The notes under the pieces: model-generated
What the model was told of the DNA's origin: nothing
Seen by the model: the letters and a program-made list of their open reading frames with translations, nothing else
The model's database searches: none
Assembly: GCF_001953885.1 (NCBI RefSeq)
Contig: NZ_MQUS01000035.1
Location: forward strand, 25,194-89,193
From: Streptomyces sp. IMTB 2501
GTDB lineage: Bacteria; Actinomycetota; Actinomycetes; Streptomycetales; Streptomycetaceae
DNA length: 64,000 nucleotides
Direction: 5' to 3'
Program-made: the position numbers and the translations under genes
Shown: positions 37,760 through 47,291 of the stretch, in pieces
Numbering within the stretch: the first letter of the stretch is position 1
Layout: each line of letters begins with the position of its first letter

Positions 37760-39361
37760 TCATAGTGCGTGGCCCAGCGGGTCCCTGGGGGGTGTTGTCA
37801 GTACCTCCCGCACCGCGCGGCGCAGGATCTTGCCGGACGGGTTGCGTGGCAGGGAGCCCGTGAAGTGGTATGTGCCCGGGATCTTGTAGTCGGCGATGCG
37901 GCCGCGCAGGGACAGCAGGAGTTCCCGGGGGGTGGCCGTCGTGCCGGGGCGGAGGACCACCACCGCGTGGACGCTCTCGCCCCAGCGGTCGTCGGGCAGG
38001 CCGACCACCGCGGCCTCGGCCACCGCCGGGTGTGCGGCGAGGGCCTTCTCGACCTCCGCCGGGTAGATGTTCTGCCCGGCGACGATGATCGTGTCGTTGA
38101 TGCGGTCGCAGAGGTGGAGGTAGCCGTCCTCGTCGAGGTAGCCGGCGTCGCCCATGTGCAGCCACTCCCCCACCAGGGTGCGGGCGGTGGCCTCGGGCAG
38201 GTTCCAGTAGCCGAGCATCCGGGAGGGCGTGCGGACGCAGATCTGGCCGATGGCGCCGGGTGGGAGTGGTTCGCCGTCGGGGGCGATCACCTTGATCTCG
38301 GTGCCGGGGCAGGGGCGGCCCACCGAGGTCAGCCTGGTGCTGCCGGGGTGGTGGGCGGCGGGCGGGAGGCACACCGCCACGCTGCCGGTCTCGGTGCTGG
38401 CGTAGATCTGGGCGAACTCGCAGTCGTACGTCTGCAGGCACTGCTTGAGCAGCGTCTCGGACATGGGGGCGGCGCCGTACGCGATCTTGCGCAGGGAGGT
38501 GAACGCCTCGGGGCCCGCCTCGCGTTCGGCGGCCATCGCCTGGAGCATCGCGGGGGCCGCGAAGGTGGTCGTCACGCGGTGGGCGCGGATGAGCCGTACG
38601 GCTTCCTGCGGGTCGAACCGGGGCATGATCACGTTCGTGCCGCCCGCGTTGAAGGTGTGCAGGAACCAGCCGATGCCGGCCACGCCGAAGCCCGGCAGCG
38701 AGATCAGGGCCACGTCCTCGGGCAGCCAGTCGATCCAGTCGACGCCCGCGGTGCGGCTCGCGTGCGGCAGGGTGAAGAAGCTGCGGTGGGCGAGGACGGC
38801 GCCCTTGGGCAGACCGGTGGTGCCGCTGGTGTAGATCTGGATGACGGCGTCGTCCGGGCCGGTGCCGGGCGTGAGGTCGGTCTCGGGCTGGTCGGCCGCC
38901 CAGGCGAGCAGCCCGGCGCCGCGCGCGGGTTCGCCGTCGGCGTCGGTGCCGTCGACCCGGATCACCCGGCGCAGTCCGCGCAGTTGGTGTCGGACCGTGG
39001 CGACGGTGTCCCAGAACTCGTCGTCCACGAAGATCAGTGCGGCGCCGGAGTCGCGCAGGATGTGGTCGACCTCGTGCGGGGTGAGCCGCCAGTTGACCGG
39101 GACCAGGACGGCACCCGCCTTGGCGCAGGCGATCATCACGAGGTAGTAGGTCGCGGACTCCCGGCCCAGGTAGGCGACCCGGTCGCCGCACCGGACGCCG
39201 CTGGTGTGCAGGGCGTGGGCGGCGCGGTTGCTGTCCCGGTGGAGCTTGCCGTAGGTGGTGACCCGGCCCTCGCAGACGATCGCCGGGTGGTCCGGGCGGC
39301 TTCCGGCGTGGGCCCGCAGGGAGTGGTGCAGCGTCCAGCGCTGCCTCGGTATGTCGGTCAT
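37760..39361 (-). CDS. Acyl-CoA/acyl-ACP ligase (AMP-binding, class I adenylate-forming)
   Basis: 533 residues with P-loop IYTSGTTGLPKGA, motif YASTETGS, GDAGYLDEDGYLHLCDR and the C-terminal catalytic lysine in PRNPSGKILRR. It activates a carboxylic acid as acyl-AMP and loads it on CoA or a carrier protein. In context it could load a fatty acid onto the ACP next to the PKS, or recycle released acids (inference). Confidence 0.88.
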   Translation of the reverse strand: MTDIPRQRWTLHHSLRAHAGSRPDHPAIVCEGRVTTYGKLHRDSNRAAHALHTSGVRCGDRVAYLGRESATYYLVMIACAKAGAVLVPVNWRLTPHEVDHILRDSGAALIFVDDEFWDTVATVRHQLRGLRRVIRVDGTDADGEPARGAGLLAWAADQPETDLTPGTGPDDAVIQIYTSGTTGLPKGAVLAHRSFFTLPHASRTAGVDWIDWLPEDVALISLPGFGVAGIGWFLHTFNAGGTNVIMPRFDPQEAVRLIRAHRVTTTFAAPAMLQAMAAEREAGPEAFTSLRKIAYGAAPMSETLLKQCLQTYDCEFAQIYASTETGSVAVCLPPAAHHPGSTRLTSVGRPCPGTEIKVIAPDGEPLPPGAIGQICVRTPSRMLGYWNLPEATARTLVGEWLHMGDAGYLDEDGYLHLCDRINDTIIVAGQNIYPAEVEKALAAHPAVAEAAVVGLPDDRWGESVHAVVVLRPGTTATPRELLLSLRGRIADYKIPGTYHFTGSLPRNPSGKILRRAVREVLTTPPRDPLGHAL

Positions 39362-39486
39362 GGTGGTGTCCCGTCCCAAGGGGGTGTCGTCCGGATCCTG
39401 TCGGCGTCGCGGGGTCTGGCACGCACATCTGCGGCGTTGTCGTCGGTCGCCGACGCTCCGCGTCGACGCCTCCTCCGCCTTGCCGT

Positions 39487-42400
39487 TCACGCTGCCGGGG
39501 CGAGCTGCCCGTCGACGAACCGGGCGAGCGCGCGGACCGTGGGGTGGTCGTGGGTGAGGGAGGCCGGCAGGGGCAGCCGGAACGCCTGCTCCAGTGCGGC
39601 CTTGACCTGCTGGGCCATCAGGGAGTCCAGGCCCAGCGAGACGAACTCGCCGTTCGGGTCCAGCTCGTCGCCCTCCTCCAGGTGCAGGACGGCGGCGACC
39701 TTCTCGCGGACCACGGAGGTGACTGCTGCCAGGCGTTCGGTCTCGGGCAGCGCGGCCAGTGCCGTGCGGTCGATGCCGGTGCCGGTGTCGTCAGGGGTCT
39801 GCCGGGCGAGCCGGTCGTAGAACAGGTCGCCGGTGACGCTGCCGCAGACATAGCGGTCCCAGTCGAACTCGCCGACGATCCGCTGGGTGCGCGGGCGCCC
39901 CCAGAGCCGGGCGAGGGTGTCCAGGGCGCGGGTCGGCGAGAAGAAGCGGACGCCGCTGCGTTCGATCTCCTGGCTGAGGTGTTCCTCCAGCCGGGCGGAC
40001 ATGCCGACCCGGGCCCAGGCGCCCCAGTTGACCGACAGTCCCGGCACCCCGCGCCGGCCACGCCACTCGGCGAGCGCGTCGAGGGCGGCGCTGGCGGCGG
40101 CGTAGTGGCCCTGGGTGGCACCGCCGAGTACGGAGGCGATGGAGGAGTAGGTGACGAAGAACTCCAGCTCGGGGAAGGATTCCTCGGCGGCCTCGTGCAG
40201 CAGCCAGCCTCCGTAGGCCTTCGCGGCGAGCTGGGCGTCGATGGACTCCCAGGTCAGCTCCGAGATCAGTTTCTTGTCGTAGGAACCGGCGGCGTGCACG
40301 ATCCCGCCGAGCGGGTACGGACCCGCCGCGAGGTGCCTCACCAGCCGCCGCACGTCGTCCGGGCGGGAGACGTCGGCGCGTACGACGTCGATCTCGGCGT
40401 CGGCCGCGAGGTCGGCGAGCAGCGCGGAGGCCTCCTCGGTGGCCCGGCCGCTCCGGCTGACCAGGGTCAGGTGCCGGGCGCCGAGGGCGGCCAGCCTGCG
40501 GGCGGTGACCAGGCCGAGGCCGCCGAGCCCGCCGGTGACCAGGTAGGTGCGGTCGGCGCGGAGTCCGCCCGGGCCCTCCTCCACCGCGTCCGCCTGCTGC
40601 TCGGCGGGATCCTCGGGCAGGGTGACCCAGGCCCGTCCGGCGGGGTCGGAGAGGGCGGTGCGCAGGGCCTCGCCGGTCTCGTCGAGCCGGAAACGGGGAG
40701 CGGCGTCGTCGGAGCCGGTGGCGTGGACGACGGCCGGCGCGGAGACGGTGAGGGTGGAGCGGAAGGTGCCGTCGTGGCGTACGAGCACCTCGTCGCCCGG
40801 CGCGAACCCGGTGCCGTCGGCTGCGGCAAGGACAGTGCCACGCGCCAACTGCCCGAGCAGCGGCGGGGGTTCCTCCTCTCCTTCGGCCGCGCGTTCCGCC
40901 CGGCCGGTGTCCAGCGCGGTGCGGGCGTCCTCGGCGGTGAGGCCGACGGACGTCACCCGGACCTGGACCTCGTCGGCGCCCGGTGCCCGCTCCGTGACCG
41001 AGGCCAGTGCCAGGTCGGAGAGGTCGCCGGAGTCGGAGGCGCGCAGTTCGAACCCGCCGCTCCAGGTGAGCGTGGTGTCTCCGGCAAGGAGCCGGCGCAC
41101 GTAGCGGCGGCCGGGGCGGTGGGCGACCTGGTACTCGCCGGGCGGCTCGGCCCGCCACTCGGCGGCGAGCGGGGCGAGGCCGCTGCCGGGGGCGAGGTCG
41201 ACCAGGGTGGCGCGGTACTGCGGGTACTCGGTGAGCAGCACCCGGCCGAAGCCCCACAGGGTGGCGGCGCCGAGGTGACCGCCGTCGCCGGCCGGGTCTC
41301 CGGGCAGCCACTGGGCGCCCTCGGTGACCAGCCACAGCCGGGGCGGCCGGGCCGCTGCCTCCAACGCGCCGGTCAGTGTGAGGAGTTCGCGGTAGTTGTC
41401 CTCGCACTCGGCGCGCAGCCGCTCGGCCGACATCGGCTCGGGGCGCTGGCGCCACAGCCTGCACACATCGGTGACGGTGGGGTCCTCCAGGGCGGCCTTG
41501 AGGTCGGTGGGATCGGTCAGCCAGGTGACCTTCAGGCCGGGTTCGGCGGCGAGTTCGGCGGCCCGGGCGGCGGACGGGTCGAGCAGCACCACATGCCGGG
41601 CCGGGGCGTGCCCCGTGGCCGGCAGGGCGCGGCGCACCCAGTCGGGGCGGTGCAGGAACTGACGGCGGCCGGCACGGCCCTCGGGCCGGGCCATACGCAC
41701 CCCGAGCAGCTCGGCGACCGGCTCGCCGTTCTCCAGCAGCAGCACATCGGCCAGCCGCCGGTCCTGCTCGCCGCGCACCCGGGCGAGGACGCGGAGCATC
41801 TCGCCGCGCGGCTTGCGGAAGTGCCGTACGGCGGCGATCTCGCGCGGCACGAACACCGGGCCCTCGGGGTCGAGGACGACCAGCGCCTGCACGGCGGCCT
41901 CCAGCAGCTCGGCCGGGACGTGCTCGACGGCGGTGGCGTCGCGGCCGGTCAGCTCACCGGTGACCAGTCCGTCGCCGTGCCGGGTGGCACGCAGCAGCAG
42001 CCGCATGCGGGGGCCCTGGGGGCGGCCGACGGAGGCGAGGTCGGTGTAGATGTCCTCGTCGTCGATCTCCAGCCCGCCGGGGGCCAGCGTGGCGTCCAGC
42101 TCGGCCAGCTCCGAGACCGGGACCAGGGGTTCGGGGTCGGCGGCGACGACGGCGGTGGCGTGCAGGTTCTCCTCGCCGCCGACGACCGTGAACACCTCGA
42201 CCTCGGCGCCGCCGCCGTGCCGGGGCCGCCAGCGGGTGGTCAGCGCGGTCACGGTCTCGGCGGGCAGCTCCAGCGGCGCGAGCAGCTTCAGGTCCCGGAC
42301 GGCGGAGCGGGCGTGGCCCTGGACCGCGTCCTGCACGGCGAGCAGCAGGTCGACATAGGCACCGGCGGGCAGGACGGTACGGCCGCCGTCGGCGAGGTCG

Positions 42401-45156
42401 GCGAGCGCGCCGAGTTCCTCGGCCGTGAACTCGGCGGTGAACTCCCGTACCCCGCTGGCGAACCGCTCCTCGATGCCGAGCAGCGGATGGCGTGCGGTGC
42501 CGTTTCCGGCGGAGCGGCGCGGGGTGACGGAGGGCAGCCAGTAGCGCTTGCGCTGGAAGGCGTACGTCGGCAGGTCCACGCGGGCGGGCACGGGGTGTCC
42601 GGTGTGGTAGCCGGTCCAGGAGACGGTGAGGCCCGCGGTGTAGTAGTCGGCGAGCGCGGTCAGGGTGGTCGCGGTCGTGGTGTCCCGGCGGCGCAGGCTG
42701 GCCAGCCACAGGTGGTCCTCGACGGTGACCCCGCGCCGGGCGAGCGCGGTGAGCCCGGCCTGCGGGCCGATCTCGACCATGGCGTGCCGGCCACGTTTGG
42801 CGACGGCCCGGATGCCGTCGAGGAAGCGGACGGGTTCACCGATGTGCCGTACCCAGTAGTCGGGGTTGCCGATCTCGCGGAGGCGGGCGAGGCGTCCGGT
42901 GACGTTGGAGATCAGGCTGATCCGCGGCTCGTGGAAGGTGATGCCGTCGAGGGCGGCGCGGAAGTCGTCGTAGACCTCGGCCATCAGCGGGGAGTGGAAG
43001 GCGTGCGAGACCTTGAGCCGGTCCACGCGGACGCCCCTGCCCTCCAGAAGGCCGACGACCTCGTCCAGGGCGGCGGTGGCGCCCGAAATCACGGTTTGGT
43101 CGGGGGCGTTGACGCCGGCCAGTGCCAGGTCGGGGTGGCCCTGGAGCAGGGGTTCGATGTCCTCGACGGGCGCGGTGACGGCGGCCATCCCGCCGTCGGT
43201 GCGCACGGCCTGCATCAGCCGGGCGCGGGCGGCGACCAGCCTCACGGCGTCGGGCAGGTCGAAGAGCCCGGCCGCGGCGGCCGCGACGACCTCGCCGATA
43301 CTGTGCCCGATGAGCACGCTGGGACGGGCGCCCCAGGCCATCCACTGCTGGGCGAGGGCGTACTCCAGGGTGAACAGGGCGGGCTGGGTGTATTCGGTGC
43401 GGTCGATCGCCTCGGGGTCGGTGGCGGTGCCGAGCAGCAACTCGCGTACGGAACGGCCGAGGTGGGCGGCGAACAGCTCGTCGCAGGCGTCCACCTGCTC
43501 ACGGAACACCGGGAAGGCCGCGTAGAGGGCGGCGCCCATGCCGGCGTACTGGGAGCCCTGGCCGGTGAACAGGAACGCCGTCTTGCGGATGCCCGAAGGT
43601 CCTTCGTGCTCCCGCTCGGCGGCCCGGTCGAGGAGTGCCGCCAGCGCGGCCCGGTCGGCGACCGGTGCGGCGATGCGGTAGGGGTGGTGGGCGCGGGTCG
43701 TGTTGGCACTGTGGCAGAGCGCCGCCAGGGGCCGCTCGTCGACCAGTTTGCGGTACGCGGCGGCCAGTTCACGCAGAGCCGGGGCGTTCTTGGCGGAGAG
43801 GGTGAACAGCGGTGCCGCCCCCGCGCCCGTTTCACGCTCCACGGGCTCGGGCGCCTGCTCCAGCACCACCGCGCCGATGGTCCCGGCGAACCCGAAGCTG
43901 TTGACGACCGCCCGCCGGACCCCGGCGTCCCATGGCTCGCAGGCGGTGGGCACGCGCAGTGGATACAGGTCCCAGGGGATGCGTCCGGAAGGCGTCGAGA
44001 GGTTGATGTGCGGATAGATCGTGCCGGCCCGCAGCTGGAGCACGGTCTTGATGACGCCGACGATGCCGGAGGCGGGCTCCATGTGGCCGAGGTTGGTCTT
44101 CACGGAACCGACCAGCACCGGGCGGTCCTTGGAGTGCGAGTCCACGAACACATCGCCGATGGCGCCGAACTCTATGGGGTCGCCGAGCGGGGTGCCGGTG
44201 CCGTGCGCCTCGACGTACTGGATGTCCTCGGGAGCCAGGTGGGCGGCGGCCAGTGCGCTGCGGATGACCTTCTCCTGCGCCGGTCCGTTGGGCACGGTCA
44301 GGCCCGCGCTGTCGCCGTCCTGGCCGACGGCCGTACCGCGCACCAGGGCCAGGACACGGTCGCCGTCGCGTTCGGCGTCGGACAGCAGCTTGAGGACGAC
44401 GATGCCGCAGCCCTCGGCGCGCGCGTAGCCGTCGGCGGACTCGTCGAAGGTCTTGCAGCGGCCGTCGGGGGCGAGCATCTGGGCGTTGGAGAACATCACG
44501 GGGATACGCGGGTGGTGCAGGGCGTTCACGCCGCCGCACAGCGCGATGTCGGTCTCGCCCGCGCGCAGGGCCTGCACGGCGAGGTGCAGGGCCACCAGCG
44601 AGGAGGAGCAGGCGGTGTCGACGCTCATGCTCGGGCCGCGCCAGCCGAGGAAGTACGACAGCCGCCCGGAGAGCGGGAACATGGTGATGCCGGAGGCCAG
44701 ATGGCCGTCAAGTTCCTCGTACGGCAGCGAGTCCAGCTCCAGGGCGTAGTCGATGGAGCTGGCGCCGATGTAGACCCCGCCGTTGCCGCGGCGCAGCGGC
44801 GCCGGGTCGATGCCGGCGTGCTCCAGAGCCTGCCAGGCGGTCTCCAGCAGCAAGCGCTGCTGGGGGTCCATGTAGCGGGCTTCCTTCGGGGAGATGTTGA
44901 AGAAGCCCGCGTCGAACAGGTCGATGCGGTCGAGGAACCCGCCGGCCGAGGCGATGATCTTGCCCTTGTCGTCGGGGCCCTCGGGGGTGAACGCCTCGAC
45001 GTCCCAGCGGTCCCGCGGAATCGGGCCGATCCCGCTTGCGCCCTCCTTCAGGAAGGCGTCGAACTCGTCGGGCGAGCCGCTGCCGCCGGGGAACCGCAGA
45101 CCGATTCCGACGATCGCGACCGGCTCGGGCGCCTGCGCTGATTCCGTACGCGGCAT
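39487..45156 (-). CDS. Single-module type I polyketide synthase, KS-AT-DH(degenerate)-KR-ACP
   Basis: 1889 residues. KS about 10-430: DTACSSS (Cys 183), EAHGTGTPLGDP, NLGHMEP, all active residues present. AT about 530-840: GHSIGEVVAA and HAFHSPLM, the malonyl-CoA type. A DH fold lies at about 890-1170, but the catalytic His position of HxxxGxxxxP is Leu (ADLADGGRTVLPAG) and the HPxLLDAA aspartate is Glu (PAELLEAAVQ), so it should not dehydrate. KR about 1540-1720: GGLGGLG, Ser and Tyr in YSSIAS...GHYAAAS; the usual Asn after Tyr is Ser. ACP serine in LGLDSLMAQQ (near 1843). Start ATG 45156 follows GAGGAG. It carries no loading module, ER or TE; FabI, TEII and the acyl ligase may act in trans. 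Confidence 0.92.
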   Translation of the reverse strand: MPRTESAQAPEPVAIVGIGLRFPGGSGSPDEFDAFLKEGASGIGPIPRDRWDVEAFTPEGPDDKGKIIASAGGFLDRIDLFDAGFFNISPKEARYMDPQQRLLLETAWQALEHAGIDPAPLRRGNGGVYIGASSIDYALELDSLPYEELDGHLASGITMFPLSGRLSYFLGWRGPSMSVDTACSSSLVALHLAVQALRAGETDIALCGGVNALHHPRIPVMFSNAQMLAPDGRCKTFDESADGYARAEGCGIVVLKLLSDAERDGDRVLALVRGTAVGQDGDSAGLTVPNGPAQEKVIRSALAAAHLAPEDIQYVEAHGTGTPLGDPIEFGAIGDVFVDSHSKDRPVLVGSVKTNLGHMEPASGIVGVIKTVLQLRAGTIYPHINLSTPSGRIPWDLYPLRVPTACEPWDAGVRRAVVNSFGFAGTIGAVVLEQAPEPVERETGAGAAPLFTLSAKNAPALRELAAAYRKLVDERPLAALCHSANTTRAHHPYRIAAPVADRAALAALLDRAAEREHEGPSGIRKTAFLFTGQGSQYAGMGAALYAAFPVFREQVDACDELFAAHLGRSVRELLLGTATDPEAIDRTEYTQPALFTLEYALAQQWMAWGARPSVLIGHSIGEVVAAAAAGLFDLPDAVRLVAARARLMQAVRTDGGMAAVTAPVEDIEPLLQGHPDLALAGVNAPDQTVISGATAALDEVVGLLEGRGVRVDRLKVSHAFHSPLMAEVYDDFRAALDGITFHEPRISLISNVTGRLARLREIGNPDYWVRHIGEPVRFLDGIRAVAKRGRHAMVEIGPQAGLTALARRGVTVEDHLWLASLRRRDTTTATTLTALADYYTAGLTVSWTGYHTGHPVPARVDLPTYAFQRKRYWLPSVTPRRSAGNGTARHPLLGIEERFASGVREFTAEFTAEELGALADLADGGRTVLPAGAYVDLLLAVQDAVQGHARSAVRDLKLLAPLELPAETVTALTTRWRPRHGGGAEVEVFTVVGGEENLHATAVVAADPEPLVPVSELAELDATLAPGGLEIDDEDIYTDLASVGRPQGPRMRLLLRATRHGDGLVTGELTGRDATAVEHVPAELLEAAVQALVVLDPEGPVFVPREIAAVRHFRKPRGEMLRVLARVRGEQDRRLADVLLLENGEPVAELLGVRMARPEGRAGRRQFLHRPDWVRRALPATGHAPARHVVLLDPSAARAAELAAEPGLKVTWLTDPTDLKAALEDPTVTDVCRLWRQRPEPMSAERLRAECEDNYRELLTLTGALEAAARPPRLWLVTEGAQWLPGDPAGDGGHLGAATLWGFGRVLLTEYPQYRATLVDLAPGSGLAPLAAEWRAEPPGEYQVAHRPGRRYVRRLLAGDTTLTWSGGFELRASDSGDLSDLALASVTERAPGADEVQVRVTSVGLTAEDARTALDTGRAERAAEGEEEPPPLLGQLARGTVLAAADGTGFAPGDEVLVRHDGTFRSTLTVSAPAVVHATGSDDAAPRFRLDETGEALRTALSDPAGRAWVTLPEDPAEQQADAVEEGPGGLRADRTYLVTGGLGGLGLVTARRLAALGARHLTLVSRSGRATEEASALLADLAADAEIDVVRADVSRPDDVRRLVRHLAAGPYPLGGIVHAAGSYDKKLISELTWESIDAQLAAKAYGGWLLHEAAEESFPELEFFVTYSSIASVLGGATQGHYAAASAALDALAEWRGRRGVPGLSVNWGAWARVGMSARLEEHLSQEIERSGVRFFSPTRALDTLARLWGRPRTQRIVGEFDWDRYVCGSVTGDLFYDRLARQTPDDTGTGIDRTALAALPETERLAAVTSVVREKVAAVLHLEEGDELDPNGEFVSLGLDSLMAQQVKAALEQAFRLPLPASLTHDHPTVRALARFVDGQLAPAA

Positions 45157-45167
45157 GGAGCAACTCC

Positions 45168-45467
45168 TCAAGCTTCCTGGATGGCCTGGGTCAGGTGGTC
45201 CACGAGATGGGCGATCGTCGGCTCGTTGAAGAGCACGCTGACGTTGATCGACAGATCCAGGAGCTGTTCCAGGCTCTGCCGTATCTCGGTCAGCCGCAGC
45301 GAGGTGAGGCCGAGATCGAAATAGCTGATGTCGAGCGGAAGATCCTCGGAATCGGCCATGAGCAGAACGGCCCGGAATTTCCCGAGGACGATTCCCTCGA
45401 TTTCTTCGGCGAGTTCGCTGCGCGGCAGCTCGCGCAGGCGCCGGCTCGTGCTGTCGACAGGTGGCAT
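45168..45467 (-). CDS. Freestanding acyl carrier protein
   Basis: 99 residues with the phosphopantetheine serine in DLGLTSLRLTEIR, 11 bases upstream of the PKS gene, so it probably feeds acyl units to the KS. The start is set at ATG 45467 (MPPVDSTSRRL). No Shine-Dalgarno is present, and the SARP-type promoter at 45475-45508 places transcription start close to this codon, which suggests a leaderless mRNA. ATG 45476 would lie inside the predicted -10 element. Confidence 0.8.
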   Translation of the reverse strand: MPPVDSTSRRLRELPRSELAEEIEGIVLGKFRAVLLMADSEDLPLDISYFDLGLTSLRLTEIRQSLEQLLDLSINVSVLFNEPTIAHLVDHLTQAIQEA

Positions 45468-45474
45468 GCGCCTC

Positions 45475-45508
45475 ATGCAAGCAGCGCAGGCTGACGCCCC
45501 ACTGACAG
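45475..45508 (-). promoter_or_regulatory. SARP-type promoter for the ACP-PKS unit
   Basis: CTGACGC (45491-45497) and CTGACAG (45502-45508), 11-base period. On the coding strand a 10-base spacer ending CGCTGC leads to hexamer TTGCAT (45475-45480). Confidence 0.6.
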
Positions 45509-45552
45509 ACCGGGGCCGCCCGATCGGCCGGCCTTTTGGCTGGATCAGTCCG

Positions 45553-45586
45553 GTGTCAGCGCCGGGTCAGATTCCGCTGCCAGGCT
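45553..45586 (+). promoter_or_regulatory. SARP-type promoter for the rightward biosynthetic operon
   Basis: GTGTCAG (45553-45559) and GGGTCAG (45564-45570), 11-base period, then a 10-base spacer ending CGCTGC and hexamer CAGGCT (45581-45586). It lies about 47 bases before the aldehyde dehydrogenase start and faces away from the ACP-PKS promoter. Confidence 0.72.
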
Positions 45587-45632
45587 CGGGCTTGCTTCAA
45601 GAAATCCACACGCCATATCCGAAAGGCTGAAG

Positions 45633-47264
45633 ATGCTTCGCGAAGCCGCGCAGGAGGAGAGTGCTGAGGCACCTTCCGGATTGAAGAGCTACGACCTCTA
45701 TATCGCGGGCAAGGACATCGCCGGCGACGGCTGGGTCTACACCGTCAGCGGACGCTCGCTGCTGGAAGACGTGTTCACCAGCGTGAGCCTGAAGCGCTCC
45801 CTCGAACAGGACCCGGAGTCCGAGGCCGCGAGGCACCCTTATGTAGTCGGGCGCTGCGCGATCGCGGACGACTCCGCCATCGACCTGGCCACCCAGGCCG
45901 CCGCCGCGGCCGCGCCCGACTGGGCGGCCGTACCGCTGGAGCGGCGGATGCGTCTGGGCACCCGGTTCCGCGAGGAACTGCTCCGGCACCAGGACGAGTT
46001 CCTGCGCATGCTGGTCGCCGAGTCCCACCCCGTGAAGCTCGCCCGCTGGGAGCTGAGCTGCCTGCTGCAGATCTACGCCCCCGGCTCCCTGCGCTGGTAC
46101 ACGAAGCAGATGCGGGTGGAGAAGGAGTACAACGGCCGCAAGCTGATCCTGCACCGGCAGCCGGACGGTGTGGTCGCCTTCAACCCTCCGCAGAACGCCC
46201 CGCTGCCGAGCGCCGCGCTGTGCGTGCTGGCCCTGATGGCCGGCAACGCGGTCGTGGTGCGGGCGCCGCGCAGCATCGCGCTGTCCACGATGTGGCTGCT
46301 GCGGGACGTCGTCGCGCCGCTGCTGGAGGAGATGGACGCGCCGCCCGGGGTGCTCAACGCGGTGTGCTCCAACCCGAAGCAGACCATGGACCGCTGGATC
46401 GCCGACCCGCTGATCGACGACATCTTCTACATCGGCGGCAGCCAGGAGGGCCTGCGTTTCGAGCAGGCCTGTGTGGCGCACGGCAAGAAGCCGATCCTCG
46501 AACTCGCCGGCAACGACGGCATCGTGGTGTGGAAGGACGCCGACGTGCGGTGGGCGGCCGAGGCCATCACGGAGGCGTTCTACGGCTCCGGGCAGATCTG
46601 CATGGTGCCCAACTACGTCCTGGTCCACCCCGATGTCGCCGAGGCTCTGATCACCGAGGTGCGGGAGCTGGTCAAGGGCATCCGTCCGGGCCTGCCCGAG
46701 GAGGAGGACGTACTGCTGTCGCCGGTGCGGCGCAGCGAGCGGTTCTTCCGGCTGCTGCGGCAGGCCCTGGACAACGGCGCCGAACTGGTGACCGGCGGCC
46801 ACCGCACCGAGGTCGACGGCACGGTCTCCGAGACCGGTGTGTTCCTGCAGCCGACGGTTTTGCGGGTGGACGGCCTGGACCGGGCGCGGACGTACGACGT
46901 GGTCCGCGAGGAGACGTTCTTCCCGCTGATCCCGATCGTGGTCGCCGAACGCGACAACGACGACGCGCTCCTTGAGGCGTTCCTGCAGTTCGTCAACAGC
47001 AACGACTACGGGCTGCGCAACTCCCTGTGGTCCCGCTCGGACCACGTCGTCGAGACCTTCGTACGGCGCACGGTCAACGGCGGTCTGCTGAAGGTCAACG
47101 ACTCCCACATCGGCTTCCTGCCCTATCTGCCGAGCCATGGCGGCACCGGCCGCACCGGCGGCGCGTTCGGCGAGGCCAACTACCCGATGCTCAAGACCTC
47201 CCACGTCCAGGGAGTCAGCATCGCCCGCGACGTCAGCCCGTACGACGCGGTCTTCGGCGCCTGA
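45633..47264 (+). CDS. Aldehyde dehydrogenase-superfamily protein, candidate acyl-thioester reductase
   Basis: 543 residues, longer at the N-terminus than typical ALDHs (about 480-500). The general base Glu is in LELAGNDG and the catalytic Cys in YGSGQICMVPN. An acylating member would reduce an acyl-ACP or acyl-CoA to an aldehyde with NAD(P)H. Followed by an N-hydroxylase and a class III aminotransferase, this makes a plausible acyl-to-amine route (inference; the oxidative direction is not excluded). GAAAGG precedes ATG 45633. First gene of the rightward operon. Confidence 0.8.
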   Translation: MLREAAQEESAEAPSGLKSYDLYIAGKDIAGDGWVYTVSGRSLLEDVFTSVSLKRSLEQDPESEAARHPYVVGRCAIADDSAIDLATQAAAAAAPDWAAVPLERRMRLGTRFREELLRHQDEFLRMLVAESHPVKLARWELSCLLQIYAPGSLRWYTKQMRVEKEYNGRKLILHRQPDGVVAFNPPQNAPLPSAALCVLALMAGNAVVVRAPRSIALSTMWLLRDVVAPLLEEMDAPPGVLNAVCSNPKQTMDRWIADPLIDDIFYIGGSQEGLRFEQACVAHGKKPILELAGNDGIVVWKDADVRWAAEAITEAFYGSGQICMVPNYVLVHPDVAEALITEVRELVKGIRPGLPEEEDVLLSPVRRSERFFRLLRQALDNGAELVTGGHRTEVDGTVSETGVFLQPTVLRVDGLDRARTYDVVREETFFPLIPIVVAERDNDDALLEAFLQFVNSNDYGLRNSLWSRSDHVVETFVRRTVNGGLLKVNDSHIGFLPYLPSHGGTGRTGGAFGEANYPMLKTSHVQGVSIARDVSPYDAVFGA

Positions 47265-47291
47265 CCACACCCCGACCTGCGGAGGTTTCCC

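Noticed and set aside
39544..45141. Very long open frame opposite the PKS gene (1865 codons)
   Set aside because: Antisense shadow of a GC-rich gene: low-complexity G/R/A composition, no domain, and the opposite strand encodes complete KS, AT, KR and ACP motifs.
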